From assembly GCA_029977665.1 (NCBI GenBank), contig JAPOKK010000005.1:1-40406 (forward strand): 40,406 nucleotides of DNA. Reading direction: 5' to 3'. Shown here in pieces: positions 33,636 through 40,406 of the stretch (positions are counted from its first letter, which is position 1; the number at the start of each line of letters is the position of its first letter). The stretch comes from Pseudomonadota bacterium. GTDB taxonomy: Bacteria; Pseudomonadota; Gammaproteobacteria; Ga0077536. The notes beneath the pieces are model-generated. The model was not told the DNA's origin and ran no database searches. It saw only the letters and a list, made by a program, of their open reading frames with translations. A program made the position numbers and the translations under genes.

Positions 33636-34196
33636 ATGACTGCGAACGTTCTCGCCGCACTGCGTGCCGTGGCCGCGCTCGGCGCGCTGTTATTCTTCGC
33701 GCCTGCCGGCGCCGTCGATACCGTGCTCCTCGAAGGCGGTATGACGGAGAGCGACGAGGACGCCGAGCGCTACGGCGGTGCCGTGCGTTGGAATCTCGGC
33801 GGCGCCTGGTGGCGTACCGGTGACTGGAGCGTGGCGAGCTATCTCGAGCTGTCCGTCACCTACTGGGACGGCGAGCAGGGGCGCACCGGCGAGGACGACC
33901 TGGTCGACTTCGGCCTCACACCGGTGCTGCGCTGGCAGCGCGATCCGAGCAAGGTCGGGCTCGCGCCGTTTCTCGAACTCGGTCTCGGCGTGCACGGCCA
34001 CACCGAGGATGGCATCGGTAACAAGGACTTCGACATCCCGTTCGCGTTCGGCAGTCACATCGGCGCCGGCGCGCGTTTCGGTGCCGGTGGCCGTTACGAG
34101 CTGGTTTACCGCTTCCAGCACCTCTCCAACGCAGGGCTCGGCGACGACAACCCTGGCATCAACTTCCACGTTCTGCAGCTCGGCTATCATTTCTGA
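33636..34196 (+). CDS. Lipid A 3-O-deacylase, PagL family
   Basis: Outer-membrane beta-barrel that removes the 3-O acyl chain from lipid A. 186 residues. A signal peptide is visible (cleavage likely after AGA near residue 26), followed by alternating beta-strand segments. The C-terminal signature FQHLSNAGLGDDNPGINF holds the catalytic His162 and Ser164, and the protein ends in Phe, as barrels do. It is a single gene between rimI and the cysM-like gene, in no lipopolysaccharide locus. Confidence 0.88.
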   Translation: MTANVLAALRAVAALGALLFFAPAGAVDTVLLEGGMTESDEDAERYGGAVRWNLGGAWWRTGDWSVASYLELSVTYWDGEQGRTGEDDLVDFGLTPVLRWQRDPSKVGLAPFLELGLGVHGHTEDGIGNKDFDIPFAFGSHIGAGARFGAGGRYELVYRFQHLSNAGLGDDNPGINFHVLQLGYHF

Positions 34197-34276
34197 GCGG
34201 CCCTGCGGCGCGACCGCGGCGCCCCGCCGCCGGCCGCGCGGCGCCGGCTGATCCGCGACAACACAGGACACCGGCC

Positions 34277-35188
34277 ATGGACGAGGAGCGCAGCACCACG
34301 AGCTGGCCGACGCTCGAAGACTTCGTCGGCAACACGCCGCTGGTGCGCCTGCAACGCATTCCGGGCGAGACGAGCAACGTCATTCTCGCCAAGCTCGAAG
34401 GCAACAACCCGGCCGGCTCGGTCAAGGATCGCCCCGCGCTCAGCATGATCCGCCAGGCCGAGGCGCGTGGCGACATCCGGCCCGGCGACACCCTCATCGA
34501 GGCGACCAGTGGCAACACCGGTATCGCGCTCGCCATGGTCGCCGCCATGAAGGGTTACCGCATGGTCCTGATCATGCCGGAGAACATGTCGAGCGAACGG
34601 CGCGCGACGATGAAAGCCTACGGCGCCGAGCTGCTACTGGTCACGGCGGAGCAGGGCATGGAGGGTGCGCGCGACCTCGCCCAGGCCATGGCTGCGCGCG
34701 GTGAGGGCGTGGTGCTCGACCAGTTCGCCAACCCCGACAACCCGCTCGCGCACTACGGCGATACCGGTCCCGAGATCTGGCGCGACACGCATGGCCTGGT
34801 CACGCATTTCGTCGCCTCCATGGGCACCACGGGCACCATCATGGGCACCTCGCGCTACCTCAAGAGCCGCAACCCGGCCATCGAGATCGTCGGCGTGCAA
34901 CCGGCCGACGGCGCCCGCATCCCCGGGATCCGCCGCTGGCCCGAAGCCTACCTGCCGAAGATCTACGACGCGTCGGCGGTCGACCGCATCATCGACGTGA
35001 GCCAGGACGAAGCCGAAGCGATGACGCGCCGGCTCGGCGCCGAGGAGGGCATCTTCGCCGGCGTCTCCTCGGGCGGTGCACTGGTCGCGGCGCTGCGGGT
35101 CTCGGCCGCGGTCGAGAACGCGGTCATCGTCACCATCGTCTGCGATCGCGGCGATCGCTATCTCTCGACCGGTGTTTTTCCCGAATGA
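34277..35188 (+). CDS. cysM: Cysteine synthase B
   Basis: PLP enzyme that makes cysteine from O-acetylserine and sulfide, or thiosulfate in CysM. 303 residues, short as in CysM. The PLP Lys50 is in NPAGSVKDRPA; phosphate-binding TSGNTG and GVSSGG follow. Replacement of the usual CysK C-terminal region and the Arg-containing MSSERRATMKAYGA segment support CysM over CysK. Confidence 0.9.
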   Translation: MDEERSTTSWPTLEDFVGNTPLVRLQRIPGETSNVILAKLEGNNPAGSVKDRPALSMIRQAEARGDIRPGDTLIEATSGNTGIALAMVAAMKGYRMVLIMPENMSSERRATMKAYGAELLLVTAEQGMEGARDLAQAMAARGEGVVLDQFANPDNPLAHYGDTGPEIWRDTHGLVTHFVASMGTTGTIMGTSRYLKSRNPAIEIVGVQPADGARIPGIRRWPEAYLPKIYDASAVDRIIDVSQDEAEAMTRRLGAEEGIFAGVSSGGALVAALRVSAAVENAVIVTIVCDRGDRYLSTGVFPE

Positions 35189-35204
35189 AGTTGCAACGCC
35201 TGCC

Positions 35205-35993
35205 ATGAACGTATTCGTTTTCGATATCGAGACCGTGCCCGACGTCGCCGGGGCGCGCCGGCTGTGGGATCTCGGCGATCTCGACGACGCCGGCGTCGCC
35301 GAGGTGATGTTCTCCAAGCGCCTGCAGGAGACCGGCGGCAGCAGCGACTTCCTGCGTCACCACCTGCAGCGGGTGGTCGCCATCTCGGCAGTGTTCCGCG
35401 AAGGCGAGCGCTTCAACGTCTGGTCGCTGGGCGAGGAGTCGGCCGACGAGGCCGAGCTGCTGCGGCGCTTCTTCGAAGGTATCGAGCGTTACACGCCGAC
35501 GATCGTGTCGTGGAACGGCAGTGGTTTCGACCTGCCGGTACTGCACTATCGTGCGTTGTTGCACGGCATCAGTGCGCCGCGTTACTGGGATACCGGCGAC
35601 GACGACCGCAGCTTCCGGTACAACAACTACCTCGGCCGCTTCCACTGGCGCCACATCGACCTTATGGACGTGCTTGCCGCCTACCAGCCGCGCGCGTTCG
35701 CGCCGCTCGACCAGATGGCGAGCCTGCTCGGCTTCCCCGGCAAGATGGGCATGAGCGGCGCGGCGGTTTGGGACGAGTACTGCGCCGGCAATCTCAAGGG
35801 CATCCGCGACTACTGCGAGACCGATGTGCTCAACACCTGGCTTGTCTACCTGCGCTTCGAGCACCTGCGCGGCATCCTCGGCGAGACGGCGCTCGCCGCC
35901 GAGTTCGCGCGGGTGCGCGAGTTCCTGCAGACATCGGACGCGGCGCACCTGCAGGCCTTCCTCGCTGCCTGGGATACCGCGGGCGCGGCATGA
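35205..35993 (+). CDS. Predicted 3'-5' exonuclease, PolB-type (DEDDy)
   Basis: 262 residues, related to the proofreading domain of family B DNA polymerases without a polymerase. The DEDD motifs are in order: FVFDIETVPD at the N-terminus, SWNGSGFDLPVLHYRAL in the middle, and YCETDVLNTWLVYLRF at the C-terminal end. Its role is not known; such stand-alone proteins are common in proteobacteria. It starts 17 bases after the cysM-like stop and precedes rlmD closely, so probably cotranscribed. Confidence 0.88.
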   Translation: MNVFVFDIETVPDVAGARRLWDLGDLDDAGVAEVMFSKRLQETGGSSDFLRHHLQRVVAISAVFREGERFNVWSLGEESADEAELLRRFFEGIERYTPTIVSWNGSGFDLPVLHYRALLHGISAPRYWDTGDDDRSFRYNNYLGRFHWRHIDLMDVLAAYQPRAFAPLDQMASLLGFPGKMGMSGAAVWDEYCAGNLKGIRDYCETDVLNTWLVYLRFEHLRGILGETALAAEFARVREFLQTSDAAHLQAFLAAWDTAGAA

Positions 35994-36003
35994 GGCGCAC
36001 GCG

Positions 36004-37314
36004 GTGAGCCGCCCGCGCCGGCGCGAGCCGGTCACGCTCGAGATCGACAGCCTCTCCCACGAAGGACGCGGTGTCGGGCGTGTCGATGGCAAGACGGTCT
36101 TCGTGCACGGCGCCTTGCCGGGTGAGCAGGTCGTTGCACGCGTCACGCGTCGGCATGGCCGTTATGACGAAGCCGAGACGCTCGAGGTCCTGCGCGCCTC
36201 GCCGCGCCGCATCACGCCGCGCTGCGCGCACTTCGGCGTGTGCGGCGGTTGCAGCCTGCAGCACGTCGACGAGGACTACCAGCTCGAGCACAAGCAGGCC
36301 GTGCTGCTGGAACTGCTTGCCCACCACGGCCAGGTCGAGCCGGCGCGCCTCGCCGCGCCCATTCGCGGCCCGCAATGGGGTTACCGGCGCAAAGCGCGGC
36401 TGGGCGCAAAGCACGTCGCCAAGAAGGGCGGCGTGATCGTCGGCTTCCGCGAGCGTGCCTCGCCCTACGTCACCGATTGCCAGGCGTGCGACGTGCTCGA
36501 CGCGCGCGTCGCGCGCGAGCTGCCGGCCCTGCGCGCATTGCTGGACGGCCTGTCGATACGCGATCGCGTGCCACAGCTCGAGGTCGCCTGCAGCGACGAC
36601 GTCGCCGCGATCGTCGTGCGCCACCTCGCACCGCTGGACGAGAACGACCGCGACGCGCTGGCCGCCTTCGCGCGCCGCAGCGGGATCGATATCCACCTGC
36701 AGAGCGGTGGGCTCGAGACGATCACACCGCTGTCAGCGCCGTCGACGCCGCTGTGCTACCGCGTCGACGGTCTCACACTGCATTTCGAACCGGCCGACTT
36801 TACCCAGGTCAATGCCGCGATCAACGAACAAATGGTCGCGCGGGCGCTCGCGCACCTGGCGCCGGGCGCCGACGCTCGCGTGGCCGATCTCTTCTGCGGT
36901 ATCGGCAACTTCACCCTGCCGCTCGCGCGGCGCGCCGGGCAGGTCGTCGGCGTCGAGGGCGCGGCCGCACTGGTTGCGCGGGCGCGCGAGAATGCACTCG
37001 GCAACGGGCTGGAGAACTGCGAGTTCGCGGTCTGCGACCTGTCGTCGGTCGAGGCGGTTGCGAGCCTTGCGCTGGGCAACCCGTCGCACCTGCTGCTTGA
37101 CCCGCCGCGGGCCGGCGCCGCGGCGGTGGTCGAGGGGCTCGATTTCTCCGGCATCGAGCGCATCGTCTACGTTTCGTGCAACCCGGTGACGTTCGCGCGC
37201 GACGCCGGCGTGCTGGTCGCGCGTCATGGCTACCGACTGGCCGAGACGGGGATCCTCGACATGTTTCCGCACACCGCGCACGTCGAGTCACTGTCGCTGT
37301 TCACGCGCGGGTGA
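36004..37314 (+). CDS. rlmD: 23S rRNA (uracil(1939)-C(5))-methyltransferase RlmD
   Basis: Methylates U1939 of 23S rRNA with S-adenosylmethionine. 436 residues. An N-terminal TRAM domain (about 5-65) is followed by the [4Fe-4S] cysteines at 74, 80 and 83 (CAHFGVCGGC) and a fourth in TDCQACDV near 160; the SAM motif is DLFCGIGNFTLPLA, and the catalytic Cys is in VSCNPVTFARD. The GTG at 36004 begins at the conserved TRAM region; the frame continues upstream through the exonuclease gene without support. The GTG of the next gene overlaps its stop. Confidence 0.93.
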   Translation: MSRPRRREPVTLEIDSLSHEGRGVGRVDGKTVFVHGALPGEQVVARVTRRHGRYDEAETLEVLRASPRRITPRCAHFGVCGGCSLQHVDEDYQLEHKQAVLLELLAHHGQVEPARLAAPIRGPQWGYRRKARLGAKHVAKKGGVIVGFRERASPYVTDCQACDVLDARVARELPALRALLDGLSIRDRVPQLEVACSDDVAAIVVRHLAPLDENDRDALAAFARRSGIDIHLQSGGLETITPLSAPSTPLCYRVDGLTLHFEPADFTQVNAAINEQMVARALAHLAPGADARVADLFCGIGNFTLPLARRAGQVVGVEGAAALVARARENALGNGLENCEFAVCDLSSVEAVASLALGNPSHLLLDPPRAGAAAVVEGLDFSGIERIVYVSCNPVTFARDAGVLVARHGYRLAETGILDMFPHTAHVESLSLFTRG

Positions 37315-38864
37315 ACGGCCGCGGCGCAGCGGGGTGCCGCGGCGCCGGCGGTCGGCGCAACGCGCTCGGGCGCCTGGTCCCGGCGGTGCTCGCCGGCCTG
37401 CTGATGGTGCTCACGTTCGCCGCGTGCGGCGCGGAGCCGGCACGCCCCGTGTTGCGCTTCGGCCTGCCAACGGCGCCGGTCACGCTCGATCCGCGTTACG
37501 CGAGCGACGCGGTGTCCTACCGCCTCGTGCGCCTGCTGCACCGCGCGCCGGTCGATTTCGATGACACCGCCAACCCGGTCGCCGACCTCACCACCTGGCA
37601 GCGTGTCGCACCGCGTCGCTACCGCTTCTCGATCGTCGCCGGGGCGCGCTTCGACGACGGCAGCCCGGTCACGGCCGGCGACGTTGCCGCGACCTATCGC
37701 TCGGTGCTCGATCCAACGCGTGCATCTCCCCACCGTGGCTCGCTCGCGAACATCGTGCGCATCGAGGTCGTCGACGCACGCACGGTGGATTTCGTGCTCG
37801 CCGCGCCGGACCCCTTGTTCCCGGGCACGCTCGTGGTGGGTGTACTCGCCGCGGCCGACCTGGTTGCCGACGGTGGCCGCGACGCGTGGCGGCGGGGTAC
37901 GGGCGCTTTCACTCGCGTTGCCTGGCGTGACGACGGCAGTGTCACGCTGCGGCGGCGGCGCGACGGCCAGCACGTGGTATTCGTGACGGTGCGCGATCCG
38001 AGCGTCCGCGCAATGAAGCTGATCAGCGGCGAACTCGACATCGTGCAGGGCAACCTCTCGCCCGAGCTCTACCGCTGGCTGGCCGCGCGCCCCGGCCTCG
38101 TCGGGCAGCAGGTTGCGGGGTCCACGTTCAGCTACCTCGGCTTCAACCTCGCCGATCCCCTCACGGGCCGGCGCGCGCTGCGCCAGGCCATCGCTCACGC
38201 ACTCGATCGCGAGGCCATCGTGCGCCACGTGTTCGGCGGTACCGCACGCCTCGCACAGGCGGTCTTCCCGCCCGAGCACTGGGCCGGCGCTGCCGGGCTC
38301 GCCGCGCCTGCCCACGACCCCGACGCCGCGCGCCGCCTGCTCGCCACGGCCGGACTCGGTGACGGCGTACGCCTCAGCTACAAGACGTCGAGCGACCCGT
38401 TTCGCCTGCGGCTCGCCACCATCGTGCAGAGCCAGCTCGCGGCGGTCGGCATCTCGCTGGACATCCAGAGCTATGACTGGGGGACGTTCTACGGTGATGT
38501 CACCCACGGCCGCTTCCAGGTCTACGGCCTGTCCTGGGTCGGCCTGCGCCTGCCGGACATCTTCCGTCACGCCTTCCACAGCACCTCGGTGCCGCCCGCC
38601 GGCGCCAATCGCGGGCGCTACGCGAGCGAGCGCGCCGACCGCCTCATCGAGCAGGCCGAGCAGGCCGGTGAGCGCGCCGCGCGTGTCGCGGCCTACCACG
38701 CGCTGGAGGAGCATCTGCTGTACGATCTGCCTTACGTACCGCTGTGGTTCGAAGACCAGCTCCTCGTCACCCGCAGCGACATCGCGGGCTACCGTACCGA
38801 CGGCGCGGGCAGCTTCGACGCGCTCGCCGAGACCTCCAGGAAGCCGCCTCGTGGCGAAGATTGA
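37311..38864 (+). CDS. ABC transporter substrate-binding lipoprotein, oligopeptide type (SBP_bac_5)
   Basis: 517 residues from the GTG at 37311, which overlaps the rlmD stop. A hydrophobic segment ends at Cys39 (LTFAAC), so a lipoprotein is likely, though -3 is Phe rather than Leu. The mature part follows the OppA/DppA pattern: TLDPRYASDAVSYRLVRLLH, ARFDDGSPVTAGDVAATY, FNLADPLTGRRALRQAIAHA and YDLPYVPLWF. No permease or ATPase genes adjoin, so it must share a transporter encoded elsewhere or bind peptides for another purpose. It overlaps the L,D-transpeptidase gene, which suggests murein peptides as ligand. Confidence 0.88.
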   Translation: MNGRGAAGCRGAGGRRNALGRLVPAVLAGLLMVLTFAACGAEPARPVLRFGLPTAPVTLDPRYASDAVSYRLVRLLHRAPVDFDDTANPVADLTTWQRVAPRRYRFSIVAGARFDDGSPVTAGDVAATYRSVLDPTRASPHRGSLANIVRIEVVDARTVDFVLAAPDPLFPGTLVVGVLAAADLVADGGRDAWRRGTGAFTRVAWRDDGSVTLRRRRDGQHVVFVTVRDPSVRAMKLISGELDIVQGNLSPELYRWLAARPGLVGQQVAGSTFSYLGFNLADPLTGRRALRQAIAHALDREAIVRHVFGGTARLAQAVFPPEHWAGAAGLAAPAHDPDAARRLLATAGLGDGVRLSYKTSSDPFRLRLATIVQSQLAAVGISLDIQSYDWGTFYGDVTHGRFQVYGLSWVGLRLPDIFRHAFHSTSVPPAGANRGRYASERADRLIEQAEQAGERAARVAAYHALEEHLLYDLPYVPLWFEDQLLVTRSDIAGYRTDGAGSFDALAETSRKPPRGED

Positions 38865-39339
38865 GCACATCGAAATCGATCTCGCGCGCCAGCAGCTGCG
38901 TGCCATCCCGGCCGCCGGCGCGGCGCGTGTCTATCCCGTGTCCACGGCCCGCAACGGTCCGGGCGAGGTCATGGACAGCGAGTGCACACCGCGCGGGCGC
39001 CACGAGATCGCCGAGAAGATCGGTGCGGGCAGCGCGCCCGATACGGTCTTCGTCGGCCGCCGCCCGACCGGCGAGGTATGGACCCCGGCCCTTGCTGCCG
39101 CCACGCCCGGACGCGACTGGATCCTGACCCGCATCCTGTGGCTGGCCGGCTGCGAGCCGGGGCGCAACGCGGGCGGACGCTGCGACACGCGCGCGCGCTA
39201 CATCTACATCCATGGCACCCCCGACACGACGCTGCTCGGCGAGCCGGGCTCGCGCGGCTGCATCCGCATGCGTAACGCCGACGTCATCGAGCTGTTCGAC
39301 GCGGTCTGCGTCGGTACGCCGGTCGATATCCACGACTGA
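38851..39339 (+). CDS. Short L,D-transpeptidase (YkuD domain), no signal peptide
   Basis: 162 residues from the GTG at 38851, overlapping the previous gene by 14 bases. The YkuD site is seen: His121 in YIHGTPD and GSRGCIRM with Cys137 and Arg139. The position before GC is usually His (SHGC); here it is Arg135. Cys101 and Cys111 flank a Gly-rich loop (CEPGRNAGGRC) and could pair. There is no signal peptide or membrane segment, so either the start is wrong, export is unusual, or the enzyme acts in the cytoplasm. Family members of this short form are widespread in proteobacteria. Confidence 0.85.
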   Translation: MAKIEHIEIDLARQQLRAIPAAGAARVYPVSTARNGPGEVMDSECTPRGRHEIAEKIGAGSAPDTVFVGRRPTGEVWTPALAAATPGRDWILTRILWLAGCEPGRNAGGRCDTRARYIYIHGTPDTTLLGEPGSRGCIRMRNADVIELFDAVCVGTPVDIHD

Positions 39340-39479
39340 GCCGCGCGGCGCTCGGCCGGGAAGCGCGAGATTCCGTCAAACTGTGAACCCCGTCATAAAG
39401 TCGGCGGGCGCACGGCCGACACAAAGCACAGCCGTTTTCGCCCGCATTCGACCTGCCCGCCCGGGCCGAAGGAGTTCTC
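39340..39479 (+). other. Gap before the unrecognised ORF
   Basis: 140 bases. CCGTCA occurs twice (39373-39378 and 39390-39395, 17 bases apart), and CATAAA at 39394-39399 could be a -10 element, but no -35 is convincing. AAGGAG at 39469-39474 is a clear ribosome site for the ATG at 39480. Confidence 0.4.
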
Positions 39480-40406
39480 ATGCCGACCAGCACCGCGCCA
39501 CGCCCGTCGACCGGACGCCCCGTCGTCCCTGCCACGGAGGCCGCGCGCGGCCCGCTGCTCGGCCGTTTCGCCGCCGCCATCGCGCGCGCCCGTAACACGG
39601 GACCCCTGAGCCAGCTGACCACGGTCCACCCGTGCTTCATCAACGGCGTACGTACGCTGGTACACCGCCGTGGCCTGGACCGCAGTGAGCCCGGCGTATT
39701 CCAGCGCCTCAAGGCGTATGCGTTCAGCAACGGCTTCGAACTGCTCGAAGACCGGCGCAAGCGGGAACTGACCTGCCGCGACGAGCGTCGCCGGCTCGCC
39801 CCGCTGCTGATGTTCGCGGCTACCTTGCTCGGTGACGTCGCCATGGCCGAGGACGGCACGCTCAACGACGGCACGCAGGCCGTGGTGCCGACGATCGAGA
39901 TCATCGGCACCCGTACCCGCACCGACGACGGCCGCGAGTACCTCAGCGTCGGCGGCAAGCGCTTCATCTCCGAACCGATGGGCGAAGTCGAACAGATCAT
40001 GGACGTCGCCGCGACCGTGCGTGCCAGCGGCGAGCACCATCGCGTGCGCACGCGCGGCCTGTCGATGCCGAGCGAGTACACCGCGAGCTTCATCGACCGC
40101 TATGACTACACCATGCCGAAGGACTGCGGCGGTCAGCAGTTCAGCTACTACGAAGGCGATGGCTTCGCCGCGCTCGGCTACCATTCCGGAAAAGGGCACG
40201 TGGTGCTCGACGTGCTGGCCGGCGGTGGTCCGTTCTCCGCGCCGCGGCTGTGGGGCGCCTACGACCAGGTGCTGAACGCCAACATCCGCATGGACCTCAT
40301 GTTCGGAGACGGCCTCAAGGACGGCATGGGGCTGATGATGGCGTCCTACAAGATCGGGCTCATGCCGGTCATGCGCTCACGGTCGAAGAATTACTACGGC
40401 GAACTC
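39480..40406 (+). CDS. Unrecognised protein, C-terminus cut by window edge
   Basis: 309 residues visible and still open at the edge. The ATG at 39480 has a strong AAGGAG five bases upstream. Residues 1-100 are basic and polar with no signal. Residues 103-123 (RRRLAPLLMFAATLLGDVAMA) look like a signal sequence or membrane segment placed inside the protein. The rest (about 130-309) is hydrophilic with many Tyr, Gly and Met, for example YLSVGGKRFISEP, VRTRGLSMPSEY and YYEGDGFAALGYHSGKG. I do not recognise a family. The periodic Gly and Met in the last 60 residues could be beta-barrel or membrane sequence. It is separated by 140 bases from the L,D-transpeptidase gene in the same direction. Confidence 0.75.
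   Translation, partial: MPTSTAPRPSTGRPVVPATEAARGPLLGRFAAAIARARNTGPLSQLTTVHPCFINGVRTLVHRRGLDRSEPGVFQRLKAYAFSNGFELLEDRRKRELTCRDERRRLAPLLMFAATLLGDVAMAEDGTLNDGTQAVVPTIEIIGTRTRTDDGREYLSVGGKRFISEPMGEVEQIMDVAATVRASGEHHRVRTRGLSMPSEYTASFIDRYDYTMPKDCGGQQFSYYEGDGFAALGYHSGKGHVVLDVLAGGGPFSAPRLWGAYDQVLNANIRMDLMFGDGLKDGMGLMMASYKIGLMPVMRSRSKNYYGEL

Noticed and set aside
35824-36003. N-terminal extension of RlmD overlapping the exonuclease gene
   Set aside because: The frame is open but Arg/Ser-rich shadow; the GTG at 36004 begins at the conserved TRAM domain.

Overview
The window is chromosomal DNA of very high G+C content with tightly packed, mostly conserved housekeeping genes. Several gene orders point to a gammaproteobacterium: bamD opposite rluD-pgeF-clpB, sucCD next to pilS-pilR-pilA, purM opposite a DUF2066 gene, an AI-2E/PerM-type permease gene and hda, suhB opposite trmJ, and ilvBN-ilvC followed by a psd-like gene and pssA. 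The mix recalls Chromatiales- or Xanthomonadales-like lineages, but genus cannot be settled from the sequence. No rRNA, tRNA, insertion sequence, prophage, CRISPR array or integrase was seen. Both edge genes (clpB on the left, an unrecognised ORF on the right) are cut by the window.

Layout. 1-5085: clpB with a good sigma-32-type promoter, pgeF, rluD, and the divergent outer-membrane assembly lipoprotein gene bamD. 5125-8856: nadE, sucD and sucC on the minus strand, with a perfect 12-bp hairpin between sucD and nadE. 9201-13274: a PP0621-like small protein, pilS and pilR, overlapping by ATGA, then a sigma-54 promoter, pilA and a textbook terminator. 13287-16103: a large GT-C-like membrane protein and a polyprenyl-type family 2 glycosyltransferase, together a candidate surface or pilin glycosylation module. 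16129-24965: suhB, trmJ, purM, DUF2066, AI-2E-type permease, hda, wrbA-like, arsC-like, yihY-like and acylphosphatase genes. 24995-26707: proS. 27108-33510: ilvB, ilvN, ilvC, a phosphatidylserine decarboxylase-like gene, pssA, a family 4 uracil-DNA glycosylase and rimI. 33636-39339: pagL-like, cysM-like, a PolB-type 3'-5' exonuclease, rlmD, an oligopeptide-binding lipoprotein and a short L,D-transpeptidase. 39480-end: an unrecognised protein.

How the parts work together. PilS and PilR should activate the sigma-54 promoter of pilA, whose upstream DNA carries three CGTCAC elements. The ilv genes make branched-chain amino acid precursors, and psd and pssA would make phosphatidylethanolamine. However, the Psd-like protein has Ala where the pyruvoyl-forming Ser should be, so this step is in doubt here. 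The peptide-binding lipoprotein and L,D-transpeptidase genes are adjacent and could both act on murein peptides.

The points most worth a second look are the Ser-less Psd homologue, the unrecognised ORF at the right edge, the pilA-adjacent glycosylation candidates, the repeats upstream of pilA, and the atypical L,D-transpeptidase. I found no clear new multi-gene defence or mobile system in this window.
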